Of a stretch of DNA of 64,000 nucleotides, positions 50,547-61,957 are shown one piece after another (position 1 is the first letter of the stretch; each line of letters begins with the position of its first letter). Location of the stretch: assembly GCA_016702545.1 (NCBI GenBank), contig JADJDT010000011.1, forward strand, positions 1 to 64,000, written 5' to 3'. Under the pieces are notes generated by a model. That model made no database searches and was not told the DNA's origin. It worked only from the letters and a program-made list of their open reading frames with translations. The DNA comes from Pseudomonadota bacterium (GTDB lineage: Bacteria; Myxococcota_A; Polyangia; GCA-2747355). A program made the position numbers and the translations under genes.

Positions 50547-50573
50547 GCGGCAAGGCACGAGCTCTCGCGGGTG

Positions 50574-50649
50574 ATGCGTAGGAACTCCAAAGCCGATCTA
50601 CGCGGCTGGGGGGTGTATGGCGGGGGCGTAGCGAGGGGGGCAAGGCCGG
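50574..50649 (-). repeat. IS91-associated end sequence, copy without transposase
   Basis: On the minus strand this matches 63131-63196 almost base for base (GTAGATCGGCTTTGGAGTTC, CTTGCCCCCTCGCTACGCCC), apart from small indels. At 63.1 kb the same sequence follows an IS91-type transposase tail, so it may be the element's end. Confidence 0.7.
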
Positions 50650-50847
50650 GTGGACCTCCCCGCTTTGGTGGACGGGTTAATAAGGGGGACGTGAACGCTC
50701 CTTGTCGTCGAGGCTGTACCGCGGGGCAGAGGGGATGACAAGGCTAGGCCCTGGCGACGACGACCCGTACTGGGGGGCGCGAGCCAGTGCGGCGTGTGCC
50801 AGGACGTCGTCGAGGCCGTCTGGGCGACGCCCGTACTGGGCGTAGAA

Positions 50848-50953
50848 GCGCTCGGTCCGAGCGGGGTGAGGTTGCCGTTGTACGAGTGCCGGCGCTGGCG
50901 ATTGAAGTAGACCTCGATGTACTCGAACGTGTCGAGGGCGGCCCTGGGCCCCA
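50848..50953 (-). pseudogene. IS3-family orfB C-terminal remnant
   Basis: The minus strand encodes LDTFEYIEVYFNRQRRHSYN, then GNLTP, the standard end of IS3-family integrases. The sequence around it is unrelated to the intact-ended IS3 element at 3.5-4.8 kb. Confidence 0.7.
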
Positions 50954-51308
50954 GCCGTGCCCGCAGTGCCTGGCACCGGCCGGCGGGTAGGCACCGGCCG
51001 GCGGGCAGCGCATCTGTCGCGGCGGTGGCGGTAACGCGCGCGCCAAGCTCGCGACCGATGCCGCCACGGCCCTGTGAGGAGCGCGCACGCTGCCCGCGGA
51101 CTGGACGCGCGGAAGCGGCACGACGACCGACCAGGCCTAGCGCGTCGACGGCGGCCGCCGACGCGTACCGGCCCAGCGCGGACGATCCCGCGGGCTTGGT
51201 GATCGCCAGCCAGGCCGGCACCACGCGGTCGCTCGCGCAGACCGTCAGCAGCTACATGATCCGCGCCCCGCTCAAGACCTTCTACGACGTCTCGTTCTCG
51301 TCGGGCGA

Positions 51309-51644
51309 TCATGCGTCCCCAGAGGGGAGGCGGCGAAGCTCGGCGAGCGGCCGACCGTGCCGCTCGATGATCACGCGCTCGCCGCGCGCCACCGCGTCGA
51401 GCACCTGCCCGGTCTTGTTCTTCAGCTCCGTGGCGGAGAACGTGAGCTGGCGATCGCCCCGCACCCACGCCTCGAGCCGCAGGTACGACTCCACGGGCTG
51501 GTCTGATTTGGGCAGGATCCCGTCGGTCAACAGGAACTTCATCGCGTCGTCGAGGCCGATGCCAGGAAAGTCGCCCTTGGCGAGCTTGCGCCGGAGCGCG
51601 TCGACGAGCCGCTTGTCGATAGACTGAGACAGGGCGCCGCTCAC
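51309..51644 (-). CDS. Antitoxin with Phd/YefM domain, partner of Fic
   Basis: A 111-residue protein. The C-terminal half is a Phd/YefM fold (FSATELKNKTGQVLDAVARG, ERVIIERHGRPLAELR), normally a DNA-binding antitoxin. The N-terminal half is an extra helical segment of about 65 residues (SIDKRLVDALRRKLAKGDFP, DAMKFLLTDGIL) of unknown fold. The start is GTG 51644, overlapping the fic stop as GTGA. The order of toxin first and antitoxin second is the reverse of most type II modules. Confidence 0.8.
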   Translation of the reverse strand: MSGALSQSIDKRLVDALRRKLAKGDFPGIGLDDAMKFLLTDGILPKSDQPVESYLRLEAWVRGDRQLTFSATELKNKTGQVLDAVARGERVIIERHGRPLAELRRLPSGDA

Positions 51645-52279
51645 GACACCCTCGCGATGCAGGCCAGGACGAAGTCCCGAAGCGGCGTCAGTTCCCCTGC
51701 GTTGGCCGCCTCGAGCACCTCGAGATGGCGCAGTCGATCCTGCAAGTAGAACGAGAAGGGTCGCCTCCACTTCCAGTGCAGCCAGTAGGCCACGAGGATG
51801 CGGCCGATGCGCCCGTTACCGTCATCGAAGGGGTGAAGCTGCTCGAAGCGGTAGTAGAGCCAGGCAGCTCGCGCCTCAGCCTCGGCGGCCTCGTCGGCGT
51901 TGAAGGCGTCGACCCAGTCTTGCAGCGCCGCAGGCACGCGGGACGGGGCTTCATACTCGAAACGCGAACCGTCCGAGCGGTAGGTGAAGTTGGCGCTCGC
52001 CTTGGTGCGCCCGTGTTCACCGGGAACGCCCGCAAAGAGCTGCCGGTGGAAGTCGAGCACGAGGTCATAGGAGAGGTAGGGGGAGCGCTCGAGCTCGCCG
52101 ACGAGCCACTTGATGGCCGCGCGGTAGTTCAGCAGCTCCCGGATCTCGTGCACGGGATGGCCGGCCACGGTCCTTCCGGCCAGGACGGCTTCTGCCTCCG
52201 CCTCAGTCAGCGTCGAGCCCTCGACCAGCGTCGACCCGACGAGCAACGAGGACTCGAGGCGGGCTAGCAGCGAGGTCAT
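51641..52279 (-). CDS. Fic family AMP/nucleotidyl transferase
   Basis: A 212-residue Fic protein. The catalytic motif is complete, HPFDDGNGRIGR at residues 149-160, with the flap before it (ANFTYRSDGSRFEYEAPSRV). The inhibitory motif [ST]xxxE[GN] is found near the N-terminus as STLVEG (residues 16-21), so this is a class II, self-inhibited Fic enzyme. Fic proteins attach AMP or other nucleotides to target proteins. The adjacent Phd-type gene suggests a toxin-antitoxin role. A 27-bp block of this gene also occurs at 38792-38818. Confidence 0.92.
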   Translation of the reverse strand: MTSLLARLESSLLVGSTLVEGSTLTEAEAEAVLAGRTVAGHPVHEIRELLNYRAAIKWLVGELERSPYLSYDLVLDFHRQLFAGVPGEHGRTKASANFTYRSDGSRFEYEAPSRVPAALQDWVDAFNADEAAEAEARAAWLYYRFEQLHPFDDGNGRIGRILVAYWLHWKWRRPFSFYLQDRLRHLEVLEAANAGELTPLRDFVLACIARVS

Positions 52280-52370
52280 TTGCTTATATTAGCTAATTTG
52301 CCTGATCGTTCAAGCTGCGCTGCCCTCCCCGACCTGGCTGCTCCGCAGTGCCTGCCTGCTCCGGAGTGCC

Positions 52371-52663
52371 TGCCTGCTCCGCGGTGCCTGGCACCGGCCG
52401 GCCCTGCGACCCTGCTGGCGGCATCACCCTGCCCTGCTCTGCAGTGCCTGCTCTGCAGTGCCTGCCTGCTCTGCAGTGCCTGGCACCGGCCAGGGTGGCC
52501 GCCGGCACCGGCCAGGGGTGGGCAGCCTGCTCCGCAGTGCCTGCCTGCTCCGCGGTGCCTGGCACCGGCCGGCCCTGCGACCCTGCTGGCGGCATCACCC
52601 TGCCCTGCTCTGCAGTGCCTGCTCTGCAGTGCCTGCCTGCTCTGCAGTGCCTGGCACCGGCCG
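52371..52663. repeat. 171-bp period tandem duplication with palindromic cores
   Basis: TGCCTGCTCCGCGGTGCCTG at 52371 recurs at 52542, and about 120 bp are identical before divergence. Within it GCAGTGCCT units repeat, and GGTGCCTGGCACC, a perfect palindrome, appears at both starts. The same GTGCCTGGCACCGGCC motif is found near 50968. The 528 bp between fic and the AbiEii-like gene (52280-52807) hold only these repeats and no gene. Confidence 0.8.
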
Positions 52664-52807
52664 GCGGTGGCACCGGCCGGTGGTGGCACCGCAATCAGGG
52701 CAGGCAGGCCCCCGTGCACCGGTGCCCCGCGGTGCCCACCGGTGCCGGCCCAGGCAGTGCCCTGCCGGGGCCGTGCCAGCTCAGAGCGTCGGCGAGGCGC
52801 GCGTCGC

Positions 52808-53464
52808 TCACTCGTGGACGTCGACCCGCCGCCCCTGAATCGCGAGGGGTGGACCGGGAGGGACAAGTAGCTGGCCGACGCGGGAGAGGAAGAACTCCTG
52901 GACGGTTGCCCAGTCGCCGGGACCCTCCCCGGGCAGCGCCGCCTCGCGGTCGGCGTCGTCGAAGTAGGTGAGCGCGCGCAGCAGCAGCGCGTCGCCGACC
53001 TCCGCGCCGTAGACGTGGCGCAGGGCCTGCAAACAGGCCAGCACGCCGAGGCGGGACGTCTGCAAGGTGACGTAGAGATCGAAGAAGTCGCGCCGCATGC
53101 CGCGGTCGAGCACGGCGTGAAGCTTGGTGGCCAGGATGCCCTCGACGGTCAGGCGGCGATCCTCGGTGAAGGGGACCAGACGGTCGAGGACGAAGACGGA
53201 GACATTGATCCCGTTCCAACGCAGATGAACGGTGTCGGGCTTCTGCTCCAGGACCTCGACGTCGCCCGTGCGGCGTAGCTGCGCGAGCAGGTCGCTGAGG
53301 CTCCCCGGGTCGTGCACGCCGAAGTCCACGTCCCGGCTCGGGCGATAGGGGCAGAGGCAGCGCACCGCGTGGCCGCCGATGATGAACCAGGCGCCGGTGT
53401 CGCCCAGCGCCTGTACGAGCGCCGCGGGTATGACTTTCGCGGGTGCGAGCGGGGCCGGGGCCAT
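52808..53464 (-). CDS. AbiEii-like nucleotidyltransferase (type IV toxin candidate)
   Basis: A 218-residue nucleotidyltransferase-fold protein. The active site reads IIGGHAVR then YRPSRDVDFGV (Gly30-Gly31, Asp45 and Asp47). MRRDFFDLYVTLQ matches the RDFxDLY block of AbiEii/COG proteins. In abortive-infection AbiE systems this protein is the toxin, with a separate AbiEi partner. The gene follows its partner after 4 bp. The natural substrate is unknown. Confidence 0.75.
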   Translation of the reverse strand: MAPAPLAPAKVIPAALVQALGDTGAWFIIGGHAVRCLCPYRPSRDVDFGVHDPGSLSDLLAQLRRTGDVEVLEQKPDTVHLRWNGINVSVFVLDRLVPFTEDRRLTVEGILATKLHAVLDRGMRRDFFDLYVTLQTSRLGVLACLQALRHVYGAEVGDALLLRALTYFDDADREAALPGEGPGDWATVQEFFLSRVGQLLVPPGPPLAIQGRRVDVHE

Positions 53465-53468
53465 CGCG

Positions 53469-53978
53469 TCAGATCCCTCGCGCGCGCATCACGGCCCGCA
53501 AGAGCCCACTGCTCTTCGGACGCCAGCCCGGGAGGCGCGCGGCCTGGTAGAGCGCCAGCCAGGGCATGCCGCTCGCGAACATCACCGCATCGAGTTCGCC
53601 GTAGTTGAAAGCATAGAAGACAAGCTGGTGGCCTGGCACCAGGCTCTCGGCGTCGAGGTTGTAGAGCGCCCTGCGCACCGGCTCGGGCAGGTCGGCGACG
53701 CGAAAGCGCCCGGTGTCGGCGCGCGCGAGGCGCGCATAGATGGTCGTGCGCGTGGGCACGGGGAGCTGGTGCTCAAGGCAGAAGGCCCTGGTCTGCGCGA
53801 GGACCTCCCGCAGCGCCGGGCGATCATGCACAGCCAGCAGTGAGTGGAGCTGCTGCTCGAGCGCGGGATCGATGCGCGAGGCGGCGGCGTCCGAGCGCCG
53901 GCGCCGGCCGCCGCTGGCGATGGAACCCAGTCGCTCCTTCGCGCGGTGCAGCGAGGCTTCGAGGTCGAAGGCGTTCAC
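53469..53978 (-). CDS. Partner protein of the AbiEii-like gene (putative antitoxin)
   Basis: A 169-residue soluble protein with no recognised domain. The first 35 residues are basic. The middle (LLAVHDRPALREVLAQTRAF) is helical. The end (HQLVFYAFNYGELDAVMFAS, PWLALYQAARLPGWRPKSSG) resembles the beta/alpha region preceding nucleotidyltransferases in AbiE-type pairs. The function is inferred only from the 4-bp spacing to the next gene. Confidence 0.55.
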   Translation of the reverse strand: MNAFDLEASLHRAKERLGSIASGGRRRRSDAAASRIDPALEQQLHSLLAVHDRPALREVLAQTRAFCLEHQLPVPTRTTIYARLARADTGRFRVADLPEPVRRALYNLDAESLVPGHQLVFYAFNYGELDAVMFASGMPWLALYQAARLPGWRPKSSGLLRAVMRARGI

Positions 53979-54039
53979 GAGAAGCGACCGCTCCGTGCAG
54001 CTAGCGCCAGACGAACCAATACTTACTTCGAAACAATCC

Positions 54040-54790
<751 letters not shown>

Positions 54791-54805
54791 TGCATTGACC
54801 CACGC

Positions 54806-54834
54806 TTGACAGGCAGCCCGCTCTGGGCTACTTG
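54806..54834 (+). promoter_or_regulatory. Possible sigma70-type promoter of the sulfur operon
   Basis: TTGACA (54806-54811) is a perfect -35 match, followed after 17 bp by TACTTG, a weak -10. It lies 140 bp before the DUF2061 gene, the first gene of the cys operon. Confidence 0.3.
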
Positions 54835-54974
54835 TCTACTTTGTCCATGGGCTTTTCGGTTTGAGTCGAGTTACCGACACGAACGGTCGTCTTTACGAGG
54901 TCCTGGAGCTCGCCCAGCGTCAGGGCGGGGCCTGCTGCAGCGCCAGACCGTCGCCCGGCGCGAGGAGTTGACCG

Positions 54975-55280
54975 ATGGCGTCGTCCCGCACCCTTCAGAG
55001 CGCGATCACCGCCGCGCCGCGGCCGGCCGCGGCCGCCCCGCGCTGGTTGACGAGCGAGCGTCCCTCCCGCAGCCTGGTCAAGGCCGTCTCCTGGCGGGTG
55101 ACCGGAACGGTCGACACGATGGTGATCTCGTACCTGATCACGGGGCGGCTGAAGTGGGCGATCTCGATCGGCTTCGTCGAGGTCTTCACCAAGCTGGCGC
55201 TCTACTATGGGCACGAGCGCCTCTGGAATCGGATCCCCTTCGGGCGCGTGCGCGCCCCGGTCGCCGACTATCAGATTTGA
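54975..55280 (+). CDS. DUF2061 membrane protein
   Basis: A 101-residue protein with one DUF2061 domain: SLVKAVSWRVTGTVDTMVIS, YLITGRLKWAISIGFVEVFT, KLALYYGHERLWNRIPFGR. It contains two hydrophobic helices. DUF2061 proteins are often found beside sulfate activation genes, as here, but their activity is not known. The start is ATG 54975. It is the first gene of the operon. Confidence 0.88.
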   Translation: MASSRTLQSAITAAPRPAAAAPRWLTSERPSRSLVKAVSWRVTGTVDTMVISYLITGRLKWAISIGFVEVFTKLALYYGHERLWNRIPFGRVRAPVADYQI

Positions 55281-55340
55281 CCGACCTGAGCAGCCAGATT
55301 TGACCGACCTGAGCAGCCAGCGCTGACCGACCTGAGAACG
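55272..55340 (+). repeat. Three tandem 23-bp repeats before cysH
   Basis: The unit CAGATTTGACCGACCTGAGC (first 20 of 23 bases) starts at 55272 and 55295, with a diverged third copy at 55318. The first copy covers the last codons of the DUF2061 gene. The spacing and location suggest binding sites for a regulator of cysH, or a simple duplication. Confidence 0.7.
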
Positions 55341-55371
55341 CCCACCGCCGCCGGGCAAGAGAGTGCATGCG

Positions 55372-56091
55372 ATGGACCTGCAGCAACTGGAGCCGTACCG
55401 CGCCGCGCTCGACGGACTGAGCGCCGCCGCGATCGTCGCCTGGGCCGTCGCCGAGTGGGGTCCCGAGCAGGTCGCGCTGGCCTCGAGCTTCGGCCCCGAG
55501 GATCAGGTGCTCACCGCGCTGCTCGCCACGGCCACCCCGCGGCCGCGGGTATTCACGCTCGACACCGGTCGCCTCTTCGAGGAGACCTACGCGCTGATGC
55601 AGCGCACGAGGCGCAGCTACGGCCTGCCGATCGAGGTCCACGCGCCGGACGCCGCGGAGCTGGCCGCGCTGGTCGGCCGCCACGGCCCCAACCTCTTCTT
55701 CGAGAGCGTCGAGAAGCGACGCGCCTGCTGCGAGCTGCGCAAGGTGCGACCCCTCGGTCGCGCGCTGCAGGGCCTGCGGGCCTGGATCTGCGGCCTGCGC
55801 CGAGACCAAGGGCCGACCCGCGAGCAGACCCAGGCCATCGCCTGGGACGAGACGCACGGGCTCTACAAGATCGCGCCGCTCCACGCCTGGAGCGAGGACG
55901 AGGTGTGGCGCTACATCCACGAGCACGACGTGCCCTACAATGAGCTGCACAGCCGCGGCTTCCGCAGCATCGGTTGCGCGCCCTGCACGCGCGCCGTGGC
56001 TCCCGGCCAAGAGCTGCGGGCCGGGCGCTGGTGGTGGGAGCAGCCCGGACAACGCGAGTGCGGCCTGCACCGCCCCGACCGGCCGCGCTGA
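55372..56091 (+). CDS. cysH: Assimilatory APS reductase (CysH family)
   Basis: A thioredoxin-dependent reductase making sulfite. At 239 residues it has the PP-loop ATPase-like fold (VALASSFGPEDQVLTALLA, RVFTLDTGRLFEETY). The iron-sulfur cysteine pairs of APS reductases are present (RRACCELRKV and GCAPCTRAV), plus the C-terminal catalytic cysteine in RECGLH. The four cluster cysteines mark it as using APS and not PAPS, consistent with the loss of APS kinase in CysN. The ATG at 55372 is preferred to 55363. Confidence 0.93.
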   Translation: MDLQQLEPYRAALDGLSAAAIVAWAVAEWGPEQVALASSFGPEDQVLTALLATATPRPRVFTLDTGRLFEETYALMQRTRRSYGLPIEVHAPDAAELAALVGRHGPNLFFESVEKRRACCELRKVRPLGRALQGLRAWICGLRRDQGPTREQTQAIAWDETHGLYKIAPLHAWSEDEVWRYIHEHDVPYNELHSRGFRSIGCAPCTRAVAPGQELRAGRWWWEQPGQRECGLHRPDRPR

Positions 56092-56143
56092 ACGAGGGCG
56101 AGCGCGGCGCCCGCGGCCGCGGCTCCGCCGCGAGGACCTGACG

Positions 56144-57024
56144 ATGGACAAGCTCGACCAGCTCGAAGCCAAGAGCGTCTACATCCTGCGCGAGGCCTAC
56201 CGCGACTTCCGTAGCCTCTGCATGCTCTGGTCGATCGGCAAGGACAGCACGGTGCTGCTCTGGCTGGCGCGGCGGGCCTTCTTTGGCCACGTCCCCTTCC
56301 CGCTGGTGCACATCGACACCCACTTCAAGATCCCTGAGATGATCAGCTACCGCGACAACCTGGCGCGCGAGTGGCAGCTCGACATGATCTACGGCGAGAA
56401 CGCCCAGGCGCTGGCCGAGGGCGAGACCTTTCCCGCCGGCAAGGTCGATCGCCTGACCTGCTGTCGCAACCTCAAGCGCGATGCGCTCAAGCACACGCTG
56501 GCCGGCGACTGGCCGCGCTATCGCCTCGACCACACCAGTGGGCAGTACCAGCTCGACCCCAGCCGCGAGCCCTACAGCGGCGTGATCGTCGGCGCCCGCG
56601 CGGACGAAGAGGGCAGCCGCTCGAAGGAGCGTTACTTCTCGCCGCGCGACCAGGCCAACGAGTGGGACGTCGGCGACCAGCCGCCGGAGCTCTGGAACCA
56701 GTTCAAGACCGACTTCGCGCCCGGCACGCACGTGCGCATCCACCCGCTGCTCGATTGGACCGAGCTCAACGTCTGGGAGTACATCGAGCGCGAGCGCATC
56801 CCCGTCGTGCCGCTCTACTTCGATCAGGGCAAGGGCCAACGTTATCGCTCGCTCGGCTGCTGGCCCTGCACGCAGCCCGTCGCCTCCACGGCGCGCAGCG
56901 TCGCCGAGATCGTGGCCGAGCTACGTAGCGGCAAGTTCGCGCGGGTCGCCGAGCGCGCCGGCCGCGCGCAGGACAAAGAAGACGGCGGCGGCCTCGAGAC
57001 GCTGCGCCGCGAGGGCTATATGTG

Positions 57025-57025
<1 letters not shown>
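56144..57025 (+). CDS. cysD: Sulfate adenylyltransferase small subunit
   Basis: The catalytic subunit of ATP sulfurylase, making APS from sulfate and ATP together with CysN. It is 293 residues. The PP-loop is in LWSIGKDSTVLLWLARRAFF, followed by FPLVHIDTHFKIPEM, GARADEEGSRSKERYFSPRD and YRSLGCWPCTQPV. The start is ATG 56144, 52 bp after cysH. The stop overlaps the cysN ATG at 57025 by one base. Confidence 0.96.
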
Positions 57026-58829
<1,804 letters not shown>

Positions 58830-58833
<4 letters not shown>

Positions 58834-60160
58834 CGGCGCCGCGCCCCAGCCGGGAGCAGCTGCGCTTTCTGCCGCTCGCGCTGAGCACGGCCGAGCTGCA
58901 CGCGCTGGTCGTCGGCGGCGGCCGCGAGGCGCTGCTCAAGACCACGATGCTCTGCCGCTACGGCGCCCGGGTCACCGTCTGCAGCGCCGAGCCTTCTGCG
59001 GCGCTGCGCGAGCAGCCGGGCATCACGCTGCTCTTGCGCCCCTTCGACGAGGGGATGCTCGCCGGCGTCACGCTGGTCTACGCCTGCGGGGAGGACCGCG
59101 AGCAGAACCGCGCGATCGGCGCTATGGCGTGCGCGCGCGGCCTGCTGGTCAACGTGGTCGATGATCCGACGCACTGCGACTTCGTCACGCCGGCGCTCTT
59201 CCAGCAGGGCGAGATGTCGGTCGCCGTCAGCTCCAACGGCCAGAGCGTCGCGCGCAGCATCGCCTGGCGCAACGCGATCCGCGCGCTCTTCGACCCGGCA
59301 CCGCCCGCGGCCGAGGCGCCCCGCGCGACCACGGGCAAGGTCTGGCTCGTGGGCTGGATCCCGAGCTGCTGACGCGCAAGGCGCATCGCGTCCTGGCCCA
59401 GGCCGACGTGCTCTTCTACGACGACCTGATCGACCCCGCGGCGCTGGCGCTCTATCCGGGGGCGCCAACACTACGTCGGCAAACAGGGGCGGGCACCACG
59501 ACTCGACCAGCCAGGGGCGATCAACGCGCTGCTGCTGGCCGCGGCGAGCGCGAGCAAGTCGCGCGCGTCGGGCGGGCGACCCCTCGGTCTTCAGCCGCGG
59601 GGGCGAAGAGCTGGCCTACCTGCGCGCGCACGGCATCGCCGTCGAGGTGATCCCGGGCGTCAGCGCGGCGCACGCCGCGGCCGCCAGCGCCGGCCTGCCC
59701 CTGACGATGCGCGGCGTGGCCCGACGGGTCGAGCTGCGCACGGGGCACTGCTGCGCGGAGACCGGCGACGGCGCGGCCCGCCCACCGTCGTCTACTACAT
59801 GGCCGCCGCGCGGCTGGCGCAGATCAGCGCCGGCTGCTGGCCGAGGGCTGGCCCGGCGCGACCCCGTGGCCCTTGATCGGGCAAGCCACGCGGGCGGGGC
59901 AGCGCTGCCAGCGCTCCACGATCGAGGCACTGCTGCGCGCGCAGGCCGCGTCACCGCTGACCGTGATCGTCGGCGACGTCGTCGCGTTGGCCGCGCCGGC
60001 CGCCTTCGCCGCTGACGCCGAGGCGCTGGTCGCGGAGCTCGCGCACGTCGCCCCTCCGCACCCGCATCCGCACCCGCACCCGCATCCGCATCCGCATCCG
60101 CATCCGCATCCGCACGCTACCGCACTGCTCGCGAGGACCTCCGATGAAGCACGTCTTTGA
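58830..60160 (+). pseudogene. cysG: Siroheme synthase (dehydrogenase/ferrochelatase + uroporphyrinogen methyltransferase), broken
   Basis: This makes siroheme for the sulfite reductase that follows. The N-terminal NAD-binding domain is intact (LSTAELHALVVGGGREALLK, VVDDPTHCDFVTPALFQQGE). At about 59350 the SUMT domain begins with a deletion that removes the SAM motif (relatives read VGAGPGDPELLTRKA; here VG is followed by DPELLTRKA out of frame). Further indels occur to about 59870, with blocks DVLFYDDLIDPAALAL, DPSVFSRGGEELAYLRAHGI and VIPGVSAAHAAAASAGLPLT in different frames. The end frame has a His-Pro repeat (60061-60111) and ARTSDEARL. It overlaps the next gene by 17 bp. Confidence 0.85.
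60058..60114 (+). repeat. Hexanucleotide His-Pro coding repeat
   Basis: CACCCG and CATCCG units repeat about nine times, encoding alternating His and Pro near the end of the siroheme synthase. His-rich tails can bind metal ions. The repeat could also be slippage-prone. Confidence 0.85.
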
Positions 60161-61957
60161 GCCCCGGCTACAGACCGATCCCGCGCACTACAGCAAGGAA
60201 GAGCTGAACAAGCGCCGCGAGCCACGGCTGGTCGGCACGCTGGCCGACGAGCTGCGCAACGACCAGCCCGACCTGAGCTGGGAGGCCGAGCAGCTCGCCA
60301 AGTCGCATGGCATCTACCTCGAGTTCGACCGCGCCAAGACCGGCAAGGAGAAGGACTGGATGTACATGCTGCGCCTCGCCAACCCGGGAGGCGGGCCGAT
60401 CAGTCGCGAGCAGTGGCGGCTCTTCGACGAGCTGGCCGACCAGCACGCGCGCGACAGCAACGGTCAGAGCTCGCTGCGGCTGACCACGCGCCAGGCGATC
60501 CAGCTGCACTGGCTCGACAAGGCGGGCGTGCTGGAGGTGGTGCGGCGGCTGGCCGAGGCCGGCCTGCGCAGCCTCAACGCCTGCGGCGACAACACGCGCA
60601 ACGTGCTGGCTTGCCCGCTCGCGCACGGGTCGGCGGTCGCCGACACCCACGCCTGGGCGCGGCGCGCGGCCGACTACTTCGAGCTGCCCTTCGAGCCCTT
60701 CATCAAGGTCTTCGCCATCGACCCACAGCAGCTACGCCGACCCGGCGAGGCGTCGTTCCAGTACGGCCCCGGCCTGCTCAATCGCAAGTTCAAGCTCGCC
60801 TGGTCGGCGCTACACCCGACGGGGCCCGGCGGGGCGTTGGTCGGCGACAGCTGCGTCGAGCTCTTGACCAACGACCTCGGCGTGGCACCGATCGCGCGCG
60901 ACGGCCGCCTGGCCGCCTTTCAGCTCTACGTCGGCGGCGGCCAGGGCGAGCGCAACGGCAGCCCACCACCGCCGCGCTGGCGCAGGCGCTGACCGTGGTC
61001 GACGAGGCGGAGCTGCTGCCGACGCTGGACGCGATCGTCCAGGTGCACCAGGAGTGGGGCGATCGCCAGAACCGCCACTGGGCGCGCCTCAAGTACGTGA
61101 TCCGCGTGCAGGGTCTCGATTGGTTCCGCGAGCAGGTCGGCGCGCGACTGGGCCGGCGCCTGGCCCTGCCCGACCCGCAACACGACCCGGGGCGCGCCAG
61201 CTCCACCACGGCTGGACGCGCCTTCCCGAGGGCGCGGCTGGGCCTTTGGCGCCTACATCGAGAACGGCCGCCTGAGCGACGCCAGCCCCAACGGGCGACT
61301 GAAGACGATGGTGCGGCAGGTGATGGAGCGCTTCGCGGTCGAGCTGATGGTCACGCCGAACCAGGACCTGCTCTTCTGCGGCGTCGCCGACGACCAACGC
61401 GAGGCGCTGGAGGCCGAGCTCCGCGCCCACGGCTACGGCCAACGCGACGGCCGCCCCTATTCCACGCTGCGCCGCCACTCGGGCGCCTGCGTCGGCCGCG
61501 ACACCTGCCGGCTGGCCTACACCGACTCAGGCTCGAGCCCGAGCTGCTCGATGCGCTGGAGGCGCGGGGCTGGGGCGAGCTGGCCGAGTCGATCGGCATC
61601 ACCGGCTGTGAGCGCCAGTGCTTCCGACCGGCCACCAAGACCCTCGGGCTCGTCGGCTCGGGCGTCGACCTCTACCAACTCAAGCTCTTCGGCGACGAGA
61701 GCGGCCGCCACCAGGGGCGCCCCCTGATCAGCAGCGACGGCGAGCGCATGTACCTGCGTCAAATCCCACGCGCCCAGCTCGCCGACGTGATCGACACCCT
61801 CTTCCGCTTTGGCCGCGACCACGCCGCGCCCGGCGAGGGCCTCGGCGCCTTCCTCCGCCGCCAGGGCCCCGACGCCGTGATCGCCCACCTGGCCGCCCAA
61901 ACCACCACCGCCGCGCTGATGCAAAAGACCTTCCGCACCGACGACGTGCTCGCCTGA
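60144..61957 (+). pseudogene. cysI: Sulfite reductase hemoprotein (CysI/NirA superfamily), frameshifted
   Basis: This siroheme and [4Fe-4S] enzyme reduces sulfite to sulfide. The N-terminal half from ATG 60144 is intact (ELNKRREPRLVGTLADELRN, SSLRLTTRQAIQLHWLD, NACGDNTRNVLACPLA). Single-base shifts follow at about 60960, 61195, 61225 and 61535. The cluster cysteines are present as CVGRDTC and GCERQC in two different frames. The C-terminus ends KTFRTDDVLA at 61957. Position in the cys operon favours sulfite over nitrite as substrate. It is non-functional if the shifts are real. Confidence 0.85.

Larger units (their letters stand above)
50547..51308. other. Accessory stretch with transposon debris
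   Basis: It holds the IS91-associated end repeat (50574-50649), an IS3 transposase tail (50848-50953), GGCACCGGCCGG motifs near 50970-51000 and a 27-bp block shared with 38.77 kb. No intact gene is recognised. Confidence 0.5.

Noticed and set aside
51138..51310. Flagellin-like stretch (SADDPAGLVIASQ) on the plus strand
   Set aside because: Only about 11 residues resemble the flagellin signature, and neither the start nor the rest of the domain follows.
52371..52663. CRISPR array
   Set aside because: The repeats are overlapping, short and of unequal spacing, with no unique spacers and no cas genes.
60058..60114. CRISPR or minisatellite at the CACCCG/CATCCG run
   Set aside because: It is a simple hexamer repeat in coding frame.
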